Shown: positions 18,397 to 27,629 of the stretch, in pieces
Layout of the letters: each line of letters begins with the position of its first letter
Position numbering within the stretch: position 1 is the stretch's first letter
DNA from: an uncultured Shewanella sp.
Lineage (GTDB): Bacteria; Pseudomonadota; Gammaproteobacteria; Enterobacterales; Shewanellaceae
Length of the DNA: 64,000 nt
Direction: 5' to 3'
NCBI GenBank assembly: GCA_947503555.1
Contig: CANNEE010000002.1
Coordinates: 62,001 to 126,000, forward strand
Made by a program: the position numbers and the translations under genes
The notes under the pieces: generated by a model
Databases searched by the model: none
The model's input: the letters and a program-made list of their open reading frames with translations, nothing else
What the model was told of the DNA's origin: nothing

Positions 18397-19839
18397 ATGT
18401 ATGAAGCACAAAATGGCAACCCTGCACCTTTATCTGGAAATTTGGGCGATATCCTAGGCTCAGGTACGGGAAATGAATTACCCATCATGACTCAGATTGC
18501 TCATAACATGGGTAATCGTACGTTTCTTATGAATTTACCAATGAAGAGTTTTTATGAACGTTCAATGGTGGCTAATGAGAGAGGGGGAAATGGTGAGCCT
18601 GTTGCACAACGACCTTTGAATATTCCCCATGCAACTAAGCTAGCTAAATATATGCTGAAAGGCTTAGTTGGAGCTGCAGCTTTTAAGCGTCAATTAGAAA
18701 AAAAACCTGTATCAGAAGCCCTAACCGAGCTAGAAGTACTTCTTGGTAAACAGCCTTATGTATCAATGCAGCCTTTGGTATGTAACCTTCGGGATATTGA
18801 TCCAGAGCTAAGAAATCTACGAGGAGAGCGTGTTCTTTCTCAAGGAAGTGGCGAAACTGTAGGTTTTAAAGTTTGGTTGTCCCAGAATCATATTTTATAT
18901 GTCGTTGATGGACAACACCGTCGCAAGGCAATGCAGTTAATGTTTGATTTTTTAAACTCTGCAATTACAACTCAATCATTGACTAGTAAAAATAACCTGC
19001 TTATGCCATTAAAAGGGGAGTTAAGCGTAGCAATTATTGCTGCTCTTCAGGAAGTTCAGCAGGTTGCTAATACATTCGCAACAGTACAAATTGAATGTCA
19101 CTTAGGGCTGGATGTAGATCAAGAACGTCAATTATTCCATGACCTAAATAACTTAGGTAAGAAGGTTGAATCTAGTTTAGCATTGCAATTTGATAACTCT
19201 AATCCAGTAAATATCTTCATTAAGGAAGAGTTAATTGATGATGACTCTTTATTTGATTGGGAAGTTATTGAAAAAGATATCACTGATTGGCATAAAGATA
19301 CTGGAGCTATCAGCCGAAAGGATCTTGTTTCGGTAAATGCACGTTTATTCTTGAATAAGACCAATATTAGTGGAGCATTACCAGCTCAAGTAGAACCAAG
19401 AAAAGAAGTAATTTGTGAATTTTGGAAGCACGTTTCAATGATTCATGGTGTGGGTAAACCTGGCGCTAAGTTAAATACAGTAGCCGCACAGCCTGTTGTT
19501 CTAAAAGCTCTAGCTAAACTTGTATATGATTATGCGTTTGGTAAAAAAGCGGATGAAGAAGTGTTAAGCACGCTATTGGGTGGTATTAAAACCCTAGACT
19601 TTAGTCATAGTAACCCAATGTGGCGCTTCTACCAGTTAGATGATACTGAACGTTCTACATACAATTTGGAGTCTTTAAAAAATTATTTACCTGCTGATGA
19701 TGATGGTGCTAACCGTGATATCGGTAACTATGATGAGAAAGCTGGAACTATGCGATTTGGTGCTAAGCATAATGATATTTTCCCTATTATCGGAGATATG
19801 ATTCGATGGAAACTATCGCTTCCTAATCGTAACGCGTAG
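18397..19839 (+). CDS. DGQHR-domain protein, DndB-like
   Basis: 480 aa. The diagnostic motif is VVDGQHRRKAMQ with DGQHRR at residues 171-176. It is preceded by a beta-rich ParB/sulfiredoxin-like region and followed by ECHLGLDVDQERQLFHDLNN, a pattern seen in DGQHR-domain proteins including DndB. DndB is the repressor of DNA phosphorothioation (dnd) operons, but no dndC, D or E gene is present here, so this is a stand-alone copy. It begins after GAGGA and ends at a strong terminator, as a single-gene unit divergent from the serine recombinase. Its role (regulator, DNA modification or defence) is open. Confidence 0.82.
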   Translation: MYEAQNGNPAPLSGNLGDILGSGTGNELPIMTQIAHNMGNRTFLMNLPMKSFYERSMVANERGGNGEPVAQRPLNIPHATKLAKYMLKGLVGAAAFKRQLEKKPVSEALTELEVLLGKQPYVSMQPLVCNLRDIDPELRNLRGERVLSQGSGETVGFKVWLSQNHILYVVDGQHRRKAMQLMFDFLNSAITTQSLTSKNNLLMPLKGELSVAIIAALQEVQQVANTFATVQIECHLGLDVDQERQLFHDLNNLGKKVESSLALQFDNSNPVNIFIKEELIDDDSLFDWEVIEKDITDWHKDTGAISRKDLVSVNARLFLNKTNISGALPAQVEPRKEVICEFWKHVSMIHGVGKPGAKLNTVAAQPVVLKALAKLVYDYAFGKKADEEVLSTLLGGIKTLDFSHSNPMWRFYQLDDTERSTYNLESLKNYLPADDDGANRDIGNYDEKAGTMRFGAKHNDIFPIIGDMIRWKLSLPNRNA

Positions 19840-19854
19840 TAACTGATTTTTTAG

Positions 19855-19889
19855 ATGGGTAATGTACCAAATGGTCATTACCCATTTTT
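19855..19889 (+). terminator. Terminator of the DGQHR gene
   Basis: A perfect 10-bp stem ATGGGTAATG / CATTACCCAT with an 11-nt loop and a T-rich tail, 16 nt after the stop codon. Confidence 0.88.
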
Positions 19890-20001
19890 ATGTAATTTTA
19901 GGGGTTTGACTTTAGATTTAGTTCCGATTGGAATTTATGCAAGCCACTCTTTATCTACTTGATCTGCTATTACCTGAGATGTCTACTAGTTCAGGGGAAG
20001 A

Positions 20002-20223
20002 TCAGTCACGATGTAGGTGCCCATTACTACAAAGCCTATCTATGCGCTTTATCTTGTGCTTTTCCAATGCCTTACCCTCCAATTCTCGACCAAGCTCTGT
20101 GATTGAGATTGAAGCACCGTTCATAGCGCTTTCAATTGATAGACGAAGGCTTTTTCTGCGAGTTTTATGCATTAATGGTGTGACAAGGTTAAGGCATTTT
20201 GATAAAACTTGTTTCGCATTCAT
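20002..20223 (-). pseudogene. Truncated IS4-family transposase (N-terminal fragment)
   Basis: From the ATG at 20223 the reading frame encodes about 73 residues. These match the start of IS4-type transposases in style: MNAKQVLSKCLNLV, TRRKSLRLSIESAMNGASIS and the typical ALEKHKIKRIDRLCSN. The frame then stops after a few unrelated residues. The rest of the ~350-residue transposase, including the DDE catalytic core, is absent. An 11-bp inverted repeat (TCATGGCATTT / AAATGCCATGA, 20220-20280) spans its start. It is a dead remnant of an insertion sequence. Confidence 0.75.
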
Positions 20224-20340
20224 GGCATTTCCTCGTGATTGTTTTTGTTTGGCGATAAATATGATCACTAAATGCCATGAATGTTCCTTCCTTAAACGCT
20301 TATTTTATTGTTTATAGAGCATATTTCCTGGGGATTCGTC

Positions 20341-20359
20341 AGGGTCAGAGTAAACTTTA
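20341..20359. repeat. REP-like sequence, single copy (AGGGTCAGAGTAAACTTTA)
   Basis: The 19-bp sequence AGGGTCAGAGTAAACTTTA also occurs as both arms of the hairpin at 21054-21121, about 0.7 kb away. It lies next to the transposase fragment. It is probably one arm of a dispersed palindromic repeat. Confidence 0.7.
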
Positions 20360-20528
20360 TACCTGTTCTTGCTGGCGCACTTCTTCTCTCTTGAGTAACT
20401 TTATATCTGGTTTTTGTGAGTCACTCTTGTGCTACGGTTCGCTAGTTTGTAGACAATGACTGAACTATAGGGCTAAAATGCCCATTCGCGGCTGCACATA
20501 AATTTCAGTCAATTTAAGAGTAAATAGG

Positions 20529-20960
20529 ATGATTGTAGAAAATGTGCTTCCTGAAGATTACGCAGAAATGCTTAGTGTTTGGGAAAATTCAGTCCGAGCA
20601 ACTCATAACTTCATAACAGAAGAAGATATCGAGTTTTTTAAACCTATCATCATGGAGCAGGCTTTTCCCGCTGTTACGTTGAGATGTGTTAAAAATAGCA
20701 GTGGTTCAATTCTAGGTTTTGTGGGGATCCATGATTCTAAGGTTGAAATGCTATTCATCTTAAATGAAGCTAGAGGCAAAGGTATTGGTAAAGTGCTACT
20801 GCAGTACGCAATAGAGCAGTTAGGCGCAACCAAAGTCGATGTAAATGAACAAAACCCATTAGCAGTAGGTTTCTACGAGCACATGGGGTTCAAGGTTATT
20901 TCACGTTCACCACTTGATGATATGGGTAAACCTTTTCCAATTCTGCATATGACGCTTTAA
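20529..20960 (+). CDS. GNAT family N-acetyltransferase
   Basis: 143 aa. The start resembles the YjaB-like group (VWENSVRATHNFITEEDIEFF). The acetyl-CoA loop is EARGKGIGKVLLQYAIEQL, and the C-terminal strand-helix NPLAVGFYEHMGFKVISRSP completes the GNAT fold. It is expected to transfer acetyl from acetyl-CoA to an unidentified amine. It is a single gene between REP-like sequences and followed by a GC-rich hairpin. Confidence 0.9.
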   Translation: MIVENVLPEDYAEMLSVWENSVRATHNFITEEDIEFFKPIIMEQAFPAVTLRCVKNSSGSILGFVGIHDSKVEMLFILNEARGKGIGKVLLQYAIEQLGATKVDVNEQNPLAVGFYEHMGFKVISRSPLDDMGKPFPILHMTL

Positions 20961-20992
20961 CGCTCGGTTTGTCGTAAACCAGTTTGCTAGAA

Positions 20993-21025
20993 GAAACGCC
21001 CAAGGCTAATAATCTTGGGCGTTTC
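20993..21025 (+). terminator. Hairpin downstream of the acetyltransferase, probable terminator
   Basis: A perfect 12-bp stem GAAACGCCCAAG / CTTGGGCGTTTC with a 9-nt loop, 33 nt after the stop. The T tract is short, so it may be weak. Confidence 0.6.
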
Positions 21026-21053
21026 CGTATGTATTGAGCAATTACACAATAAG

Positions 21054-21121
21054 TAGGATCAGAGTAAACTTTTCAAACTTAGCAAGTATGAAGGCTAAGG
21101 ATAAAGTTTACTCTGACCCTA
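21054..21121. repeat. REP-like palindrome, 68 bp, overlapping the end of the TetR gene
   Basis: The arms TAGGATCAGAGTAAACTTT (21054-21072) and AAAGTTTACTCTGACCCTA (21103-21121) pair over 19 bp with one mismatch and share sequence with 20341-20359. The outermost TAG of the right arm, read on the - strand, supplies the stop codon of the tetR gene. Confidence 0.85.
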
Positions 21122-21733
21122 CTTTTCTAATGCTGCCTCGAGGCAGGCTTTGATGAGCCTTTGAAGTGATTCGGCTTTGTGGCTGGTTGATGGGGCAGGT
21201 GTTTCGATAAATAGCTGGCTGATTATGTCGAGGTGGATGGCGGCGAGGGTACTGGCAAGACTTGCCACAGGAATGATGAATTGGTGCGTGTCGAACAGTT
21301 GCTTGAGCCGCATTTCTATGGTGTTTGCTAGGTTATCTTTTAGTTGCCTTAGTGCCTGTGGTGCATCTTTTCCTAACTTGTATGACATAGAGCGGCGAAA
21401 GCCACTTTGTCCTTGGACTCGGTTTAGTAGGGCGATAATGCTTGGCGATGGTGTGCTGCTTAGCCAAGCCTCTTTTGTGGTTAAATCTTGAAGTAGCAGT
21501 TCAAACATGCTGCTGTGAAGGGTAACAAATACATCTAGCTTGCGATCGTAATGACGATAGAAGGTGGTCTTGCCAACGTTAGCTTTGGCAATCAATTCGG
21601 CAACGGCAATATCACAATAGTCTTTCTCTTTCAGTAGCTCTGATAGCGCTTGTTCGATACGTTTTTGACTAGTATTAGGTTTGTCCTCTGTTGAGGCCAT
21701 ATTTGTTGGGGTCATATTCGTTGTCGAGTTCAT
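21119..21733 (-). CDS. TetR/AcrR family transcriptional regulator
   Basis: About 204 aa from the ATG at 21733. Other in-frame starts (21769 TTG, 21715, 21700) are possible because no strong ribosome site decides between them. The N-terminal helix-turn-helix is clear: RIEQALSELLKEKDYCDIAV, LIAKANVGKTTFYRHYDRKL. The C-terminal ligand domain is divergent (PQALRQLKDNLANTIEMRLK). It is divergent from the HD-GYP gene, which it might control. Its stop codon lies inside a REP-like repeat. Confidence 0.88.
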   Translation of the reverse strand: MNSTTNMTPTNMASTEDKPNTSQKRIEQALSELLKEKDYCDIAVAELIAKANVGKTTFYRHYDRKLDVFVTLHSSMFELLLQDLTTKEAWLSSTPSPSIIALLNRVQGQSGFRRSMSYKLGKDAPQALRQLKDNLANTIEMRLKQLFDTHQFIIPVASLASTLAAIHLDIISQLFIETPAPSTSHKAESLQRLIKACLEAALEK

Positions 21734-21974
21734 ATTTAGGTGAATCGCTAATTGATTGTTACAGCTCAATACTAAAAGAGCGTCATAGTACCAGCAAGCT
21801 TGTATATGATTTTCATCTACTCATGCTCTAGAAATATTCAGCAAGTCAAACCTATTATTTCATTGCGCGCACAGCATCTAATTATTTCAGCGCTTTCGCA
21901 GTAATCCTTCGCTGTGATGTTGCTTTGTTGTTGCAATCTTGTAGGATATTTCTACAGGAAATCAATGACAGAGT

Positions 21975-24900
21975 ATGGATACTATGGATGTCATGACCAA
22001 GATGAGTCAGCAGAGATTTACCATTCGCGTAACTGTGGTGGGTATTTTTATTCTTGCCACCATTCTTACCGCTGCGTTTGCCATTAGCCTGCAATACCAT
22101 TTCAGTAAGTCTATGGCCGCCGATTCGGCAGTGAAGCTCTATAACCTTACCGCAGAAAGTACCAGCAGCTATCTGGCTCAGGTCGATAGCCAAGCCATTA
22201 ATACCACTCAGCTATTGTCAAACCTTGATAACCCTGTGGTCGATGGGCGTTTCACCTCCGAGGCTCAACAAGCTTTTTCTGAAGTGATGGCGTCAAATGC
22301 TTTGTTTTATGCCATCTATGTCGGCATGCCTAACGGTGATTTTTATGAGCTGATTAACCTCAATGCTCACCCTGTTGTGAGAGAGCAGCTTAATGCATCC
22401 CATTTAGATCGTTGGGTGGTTATCACTATCAGCGGTGAGGGCGAGCTGCGTCAAAAAGAGCTGCTCTACTTAGATGAGCAGTTTAAGCTTAGAGTGTCAC
22501 AGGCTGAATCCAGTGATTATGACGCTAGGATCAGGCCATGGTTTGCTAATGCCAATAGCGACAAGGTCTCTAAGACAGAGCCCTACCTGTTTCAACATCT
22601 GCAATCACCGGGTCAAACCTACTCTATAAAGCTCGCGGAGTCAGGGGCGGTATTGGCGCTGGATATCGCGCTTTCCACGCTCTCTGATTTTTTAGCGCTA
22701 CAAGGGCAAGATGATAAAGAGATCAGCGGCAAGAAGATCTATCTCTATAAGCAAAATGGTGAGCTTATCGCCTCTAATCAGGTGGATAACAGAGGCATAG
22801 AAATACCTAAATCGAACAAGTTGAATTTGACTGCCGAGCAGCGAGAGTGGGTAGAAAATAGCGAGCCACTGCTGGTATCGAATGAAACGAATTGGGCGCC
22901 TATCGACTTTACAATATCCGGTATGCCCCAAGGCTATAGTATCGACCTTCTTAATCTGGTTGCCGATATGACAGGGCTAGAGTTTAAGTATACCAATGGT
23001 TATAGCTGGGCTGAGCTGGTCAATAAGTTTAGGGCAAAAGATTTGGATATGTTGCACTCAGTGGTGAAAACCGAAGATAGTGCGCTACTGGGTGAGTTTA
23101 GTGAGCCATTTCTGCAACTGCCTTTTGCTGTTGTCACTCAACAAGGCGCAGCGTCAATCACTCACATTAACCAACTCAATGGCAAACGGTTAGCCATACC
23201 CGCAGGTTGGTCGATTATTGAAGTGATTAGGGAGCACTATCCGCAGATTGACCTTGTCGAGATGCCATCGACCTATGAAATATTGCGCAGCGTAGAGCAG
23301 GGTGAAGTATTTGCGGCACTGGATAACAGCATCATACTTCACTATACCGCTAAGCAGTTTTTTGTAGAGCAGATCCAGTACCATGAACAAGTCGATTTCT
23401 CACCTGTGACCGTCGATACTGGCTTATATGTGGTGATGTCACCTCAAAATGCTGAGATTTTGGAGATCATCAACCTAGGGCTTGCAAATATTACATCTGA
23501 GCAAAGCTTGGCGTTGAAGACAAAGTGGTTTGGTAACGGGGACAAACAGCGCTTACTCACTCAAGGTACAGTGCCCTATGAGGCTTTAATTGATATTGCT
23601 GGTCACCCGCAAAGTCAGCAAAAGCTGATCCGCCTCGAACTTAACGGGGTAGACAAATATATTTATGTCACCCCATTTGGCAAGGCAAGAGGAAGTAATC
23701 AAGAATATTTCGCTATCGTGGTTCCGGTAGAGCAACTGCTAGCAAGCAGTATTGAGAAGGTGCAGCAATCTATTTTACTGACTTGCCTCTGTTTGTTACT
23801 CATTTTCCCTCTCTCTTGGCTGTTTTCATCACCCATTATTCGCCCTATTAAGTTGCTGGCCCTTGAAAATGAGAAGATCAAAAATCGCCAATATGATGAA
23901 GTGATAAAGGTTGATACCAATATTACTGAGCTAGATGAACTGGCTCATTCCATGCTGGATATGTCGGGGGCAATTAAGGCCCATGAAGAGAGTCAAAAGG
24001 AGTTGATGGAGTCTTTCATTAAGCTGATTGCTCAAGCGATCGATGATAAATCTCCCTATACGGCAGGTCATTGTAATCGTGTTCCTGAGCTTGGCTTAAT
24101 GCTGGCCGAAGCGGCTGAGCAATCTAAGCTGGCTCCTTTTAAGGATTTTCAATTCCATAGCGCCGATGAACATAGAGAATTTAGAATCGCGGCTTGGTTA
24201 CATGATTGCGGCAAGATCACCACTCCAGAGTACATTGTCGATAAGGGGACTAAGCTTGAGGCTGTCTACAATCGCATACATGAAGTCAGAATGCGTTTTG
24301 AGGTGTTGTGGCGGGATGCGGAAATTGATTATCTCAAGCATGTTACTTCTCAGGATAAGCCTAGTGAGCTTTGTCTGGCAGAGTTGGAGCAGAAGCGAAA
24401 TCAGTTAATCGCTGACTATGAGTTTATTGCTAATGCCAATGTGGGCGGTGAGTTTATGGGGCAAGATGCCAAAGAGCGCTTAGCCAAGCTTGCCAAAGTC
24501 ACTTGGGAGCGTCACTTTGACGACAGGTTAGGGTTATCACCAGTTGAGGAGCTGAATCTAAGTGAGCCACAAGCTGAGGTAACTTATCCTATCACCGAGC
24601 CTTTGCTGAGCGATAAACCTGAGCACATCATTAAACGCATCAATAAAGTGGAGTTTGATCCTAAGTTTGGTATTAAGATGGCCATTCCTGAGCATCAATA
24701 TAATCTAGGTGAGCTACACAACCTCTCTATCTCAAGAGGCACCTTAACCGACGAAGATAGATTCAAAATTAATGAGCATGTTACTAGCACGATTAAGATG
24801 CTGGAAAACCTACCTTTCCCACCAGAACTTGCCAGAGTGCCACGCTATGCATCGACTCACCATGAAACCTTAAAAGGGACGGGTTACCCAAGAAAGCTCA

Positions 24901-25187
24901 GCGCAGATGACCTATCGATTCCTGAGCGTATTTTGGCTGTCGCCGATGTGTTTGAAGCGCTGACAGCGGCAGATAGACCCTACAAGAAGGCGAAGCCACT
25001 CAGTGTCGCTATCGATATTCTGCATAAGATGGCATTGGATCAACATCTAGATATGGATGTCTTCAAGCTGTTTCTTTCCAGTGGGATCTATTTGGATTAC
25101 GCCAAAAAGTACCTTGCTCCAGCGCAGATGGATAAGGTGGATATCGACAAATATCTTAATGAGACTCCAATGCGCCAAAGTGCCTAA
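21975..25187 (+). CDS. Large sensor c-di-GMP phosphodiesterase: Cache-like + SBP_bac_3 + HAMP + HD-GYP
   Basis: 1070 aa. An N-terminal membrane segment (~15-40) precedes a periplasmic Cache-like region (~50-240) and a solute-binding-protein family 3 region (~280-515, WAPIDFTISGMPQGYSIDLL). A second membrane segment (~595-620) and a HAMP-like linker follow, then an HD-GYP domain. The catalytic signatures are HCNRVPEL (~699), HDCGKI (H743) and HHETLKGTGYP (from H962). The HD and GYP motifs are ~220 residues apart, against ~65 usually, so about 155 residues are inserted. It is expected to hydrolyse c-di-GMP in response to a periplasmic ligand. Starts at 21984, 21993 or 22002 are also possible. 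Confidence 0.88.
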   Translation: MDTMDVMTKMSQQRFTIRVTVVGIFILATILTAAFAISLQYHFSKSMAADSAVKLYNLTAESTSSYLAQVDSQAINTTQLLSNLDNPVVDGRFTSEAQQAFSEVMASNALFYAIYVGMPNGDFYELINLNAHPVVREQLNASHLDRWVVITISGEGELRQKELLYLDEQFKLRVSQAESSDYDARIRPWFANANSDKVSKTEPYLFQHLQSPGQTYSIKLAESGAVLALDIALSTLSDFLALQGQDDKEISGKKIYLYKQNGELIASNQVDNRGIEIPKSNKLNLTAEQREWVENSEPLLVSNETNWAPIDFTISGMPQGYSIDLLNLVADMTGLEFKYTNGYSWAELVNKFRAKDLDMLHSVVKTEDSALLGEFSEPFLQLPFAVVTQQGAASITHINQLNGKRLAIPAGWSIIEVIREHYPQIDLVEMPSTYEILRSVEQGEVFAALDNSIILHYTAKQFFVEQIQYHEQVDFSPVTVDTGLYVVMSPQNAEILEIINLGLANITSEQSLALKTKWFGNGDKQRLLTQGTVPYEALIDIAGHPQSQQKLIRLELNGVDKYIYVTPFGKARGSNQEYFAIVVPVEQLLASSIEKVQQSILLTCLCLLLIFPLSWLFSSPIIRPIKLLALENEKIKNRQYDEVIKVDTNITELDELAHSMLDMSGAIKAHEESQKELMESFIKLIAQAIDDKSPYTAGHCNRVPELGLMLAEAAEQSKLAPFKDFQFHSADEHREFRIAAWLHDCGKITTPEYIVDKGTKLEAVYNRIHEVRMRFEVLWRDAEIDYLKHVTSQDKPSELCLAELEQKRNQLIADYEFIANANVGGEFMGQDAKERLAKLAKVTWERHFDDRLGLSPVEELNLSEPQAEVTYPITEPLLSDKPEHIIKRINKVEFDPKFGIKMAIPEHQYNLGELHNLSISRGTLTDEDRFKINEHVTSTIKMLENLPFPPELARVPRYASTHHETLKGTGYPRKLSADDLSIPERILAVADVFEALTAADRPYKKAKPLSVAIDILHKMALDQHLDMDVFKLFLSSGIYLDYAKKYLAPAQMDKVDIDKYLNETPMRQSA

Positions 25188-25194
25188 AATCTAG

Positions 25195-25238
25195 ATTGAG
25201 CCTAGCGCCGAAGCGACCTTGGGCAAGCAAGGCTCAAT
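25195..25238. terminator. Stem-loop between two convergent genes
   Basis: The stem ATTGAGCCT / AGGCTCAAT (25195-25203, 25230-25238) lies between the convergent genes ending at 25187 and 25254. There is no strong T tract on either strand. Confidence 0.45.
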
Positions 25239-25253
25239 AGAGTAGAAATATAG

Positions 25254-25841
25254 TTAGTGATTCGGGGTTGAATACTTGGCCATGGCGTTATCGATAAAAG
25301 CTTGCCAAGTGGCATTAGGTTGCCAGATCTCTAGCATGGCTTTTTTAGCTTGTGGCTCAGACACATTGAGCTGGGTGACGCGATAGAGATAGGTAAAGGT
25401 CGCGCCGCGCCAGTTGAGTTTGCAATGGGTAAGTACTTTTTCGTTTTCAGCGGTTTGCCCCATTAGCTTCACATAGGACTCAAAGTTAGCTAGGGTTGGG
25501 TTTTCCCAATCGACAGCGATATTGTTGTACTTGAGCCCTAGAGTTTTCACTAATGCCTGCTCATCACTTCTATCGCCTGGAATCAGGTCAATCACTTGGG
25601 TGACGCCCATCTTCTTAAGAGCGACAAACTCTGCTTCATCGGGCAGCCCCGAGCTGAAAAGGTTTCCATGAACTTGTAGGTTTTTGAGGTCGCTAAGCTC
25701 TGACGCTAAAGGCTCTGCTTTAACTGTCATTGTACTCAAAAGCAGTAGCAAAAAACTGAATGTAAGATGGAGTGATAGAGACTGAGGACTGGCAAAGCTG
25801 TCACGGTTTGCCTTTATAGTGGTAACGGGTGAAATCGTCAT
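25254..25841 (-). CDS. Exported protein-tyrosine-phosphatase-like / DUF442-like protein
   Basis: 195 aa with a long N-region signal peptide (hydrophobic core LTFSFLLLLLSTMTVKA). The mature part has a phosphatase/rhodanese-like fold: GNLFSSGLPDEAEFVALKKM, VTQVIDLIPGDRSDEQALV and the P-loop-like HCKLNWRGATFTY. The Cys-to-Arg spacing is CX4R, as in DUF442 and rhodanese-type loops, not the CX5R of classical tyrosine phosphatases. It is probably periplasmic. The substrate is unknown. It is a single gene, convergent with the HD-GYP gene. Confidence 0.8.
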   Translation of the reverse strand: MTISPVTTIKANRDSFASPQSLSLHLTFSFLLLLLSTMTVKAEPLASELSDLKNLQVHGNLFSSGLPDEAEFVALKKMGVTQVIDLIPGDRSDEQALVKTLGLKYNNIAVDWENPTLANFESYVKLMGQTAENEKVLTHCKLNWRGATFTYLYRVTQLNVSEPQAKKAMLEIWQPNATWQAFIDNAMAKYSTPNH

Positions 25842-26078
25842 TATTGATATCTCTATGGTTGGTGCTGATAGTTTTGTTATACAACTTCTCTTACTCTATC
25901 AGTTTGGGTTAAAAAACTAAGCGTGTTTTTCAGTAGAGTTGTAAGCAGTTGTGGCTTGTCTCTTATAAAATAGGCTGTTTATCATTTAACGTATTGAATT
26001 AAATCAATAAAGCTTGTAGCGTGTTGACTATGTTCTAGTTGAGTTACTGATTTGGTCACCCATTTGGAGTTAGCGGTA

Positions 26079-27542
26079 ATGGATTTTGATTTTAAAGACA
26101 GAATAAAATCTGATAGGCCCCATGTATTTGGTGGCAGCGGCGTCTTGTTAAAGCAGTTTGAAAGTGATCGTGGTCGTATCATTAACTCGGCAGCGATTCG
26201 TCGTTTGCAGCAGAAGACGCAGGTGTTTCCGTTAGAGCGCAATGCCGCAGTTCGTAGCCGCTTGACCCATTCATTAGAAGTGCAGCAAGTGGGGCGCTAT
26301 ATCTGTCAGCTTATCTGTGAAGAAGCGGCGGATTTGAAAAATGACCATGGCTTAGCTCAGTTTGCCAGAGAATTAGAAACCATAGTCGAGATGTCCTGCC
26401 TAATGCATGATGTGGGTAACCCGCCTTTTGGTCATTTTGGCGAGGCGGCGATGATTGATTGGTTAGAGCGGCACCTGCAAAGTATTTACCGCTCCCACTA
26501 TCAAGAGCCTATGCCAGATGAGATTGCGCGAGACTTGATTAGCTTTGAAGGCAATGCTCAAGGTTTACGCTTGATTCACTCCTTGTTGAAACTGAATCTA
26601 ACTTACTCTCAAGCTTCTGGGATTATGAAGTACACTCGCTGCGGAGTAGAGCCTAAGCCTAATAAAGGCGATGACTTTGATTACCTTAAGAAGAAAGTGG
26701 GCTATTACTTGAGTGAACAGCCTTATATTGAGCAGCTTAGGGAGGTGCTGGATATAGCACCAGCCTGTCGTTCGCCTTTCTCCTATATCATGGAGGCGGC
26801 CGATGATATCTCTTACGGTATTGCTGATTTAGAAGATGCGGTCGAAAAAGGAGTGCTCTCGGTAGAGCAGTTATCTAAGGCACTTAGCGATAAATTTAGT
26901 AAGCTGGCTGCAAACTTATCTGCCAGCGAACAAAGCGAAATGCAGACTATGCTGAGCAATGCCGAAGAGAGAGCAAAAGGCAGCGATAGCATGTTTTTTG
27001 TCTACTTGAGAGTCGAGGTGAATCAGCGCTTACCTCAGCATGCCCAAAGACGTTTTATTGACAATCTTAAGCAGGTTTTTGAAGGTAGCTTTAATCACGC
27101 CTTGATAGAAGATAATAGTGTTAATCATATGATAGTTAAAACCTTTAAGAAGGTAGCGCTAGAAAAGGCATTTTGTCATCAAGAGGTAGAAGCGCGAGAG
27201 TTACAGGGTTATCGTGTTATCGGAGGCTTGCTCGATTGCTATCGTCCTTTGCTCGAGTTATCCAAAGCGCAGTTTAGTGCCTTGATTTCAAAGGATGATG
27301 AGAGCATCAATAACGCCAATATTCCTATCTACCCTAAGCGCTTGTTCAAGAAGCTATCGGCAAAACATCTTAAAGCCTATGAAGAGGCAATGAGTGATGG
27401 GCATTTAAAAGCCAAGATGAGTGACGAAGCTTGTCGTGAATTTTACTTTCGAACGCGACTTGTGATTGATTATATCAGTGGTATGACAGATCAATTTGCC
27501 TATGACGAATATCGTGCATTTCATGTGATAGATGAGTTTTAA
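26079..27542 (+). CDS. dgt: Deoxyguanosine triphosphate triphosphohydrolase (dGTPase)
   Basis: 487 aa from the ATG at 26079, behind TTGGAG; a TTG at 26052 would add nine residues. It closely follows the E. coli-type Dgt pattern: FESDRGRIINSAAIRRLQQK, TQVFPLERNAAVRSRLTHS and the HD motif MSCLMHDVGNPPFGHFGEAA. It hydrolyses dGTP to deoxyguanosine and tripolyphosphate and influences dNTP pools and phage sensitivity. It is a single gene with no clear operon partner. Confidence 0.93.
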   Translation: MDFDFKDRIKSDRPHVFGGSGVLLKQFESDRGRIINSAAIRRLQQKTQVFPLERNAAVRSRLTHSLEVQQVGRYICQLICEEAADLKNDHGLAQFARELETIVEMSCLMHDVGNPPFGHFGEAAMIDWLERHLQSIYRSHYQEPMPDEIARDLISFEGNAQGLRLIHSLLKLNLTYSQASGIMKYTRCGVEPKPNKGDDFDYLKKKVGYYLSEQPYIEQLREVLDIAPACRSPFSYIMEAADDISYGIADLEDAVEKGVLSVEQLSKALSDKFSKLAANLSASEQSEMQTMLSNAEERAKGSDSMFFVYLRVEVNQRLPQHAQRRFIDNLKQVFEGSFNHALIEDNSVNHMIVKTFKKVALEKAFCHQEVEARELQGYRVIGGLLDCYRPLLELSKAQFSALISKDDESINNANIPIYPKRLFKKLSAKHLKAYEEAMSDGHLKAKMSDEACREFYFRTRLVIDYISGMTDQFAYDEYRAFHVIDEF

Positions 27543-27629
27543 TTTATTCTACATCATATCGCGCCAGTGGGTTATCGACTAAATTTAGGCTAACGCTCAC
27601 ATCTTGTGAGAGCTAAAAGTTTAGTGTTT

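Noticed and set aside
18397-19839. Complete DNA phosphorothioation (dnd) system
   Set aside because: Only the DGQHR/DndB-like gene is present; no DndA, C, D or E homologue is adjacent.
19928-20317. 129-aa open frame on the + strand over the transposase remnant
   Set aside because: It is the opposite-strand shadow of the transposase fragment and resembles no protein.
25380-25450. Classical tyrosine phosphatase active site (CX5R)
   Set aside because: The Cys-to-Arg spacing is CX4R, so only a DUF442/rhodanese-like similarity is claimed.
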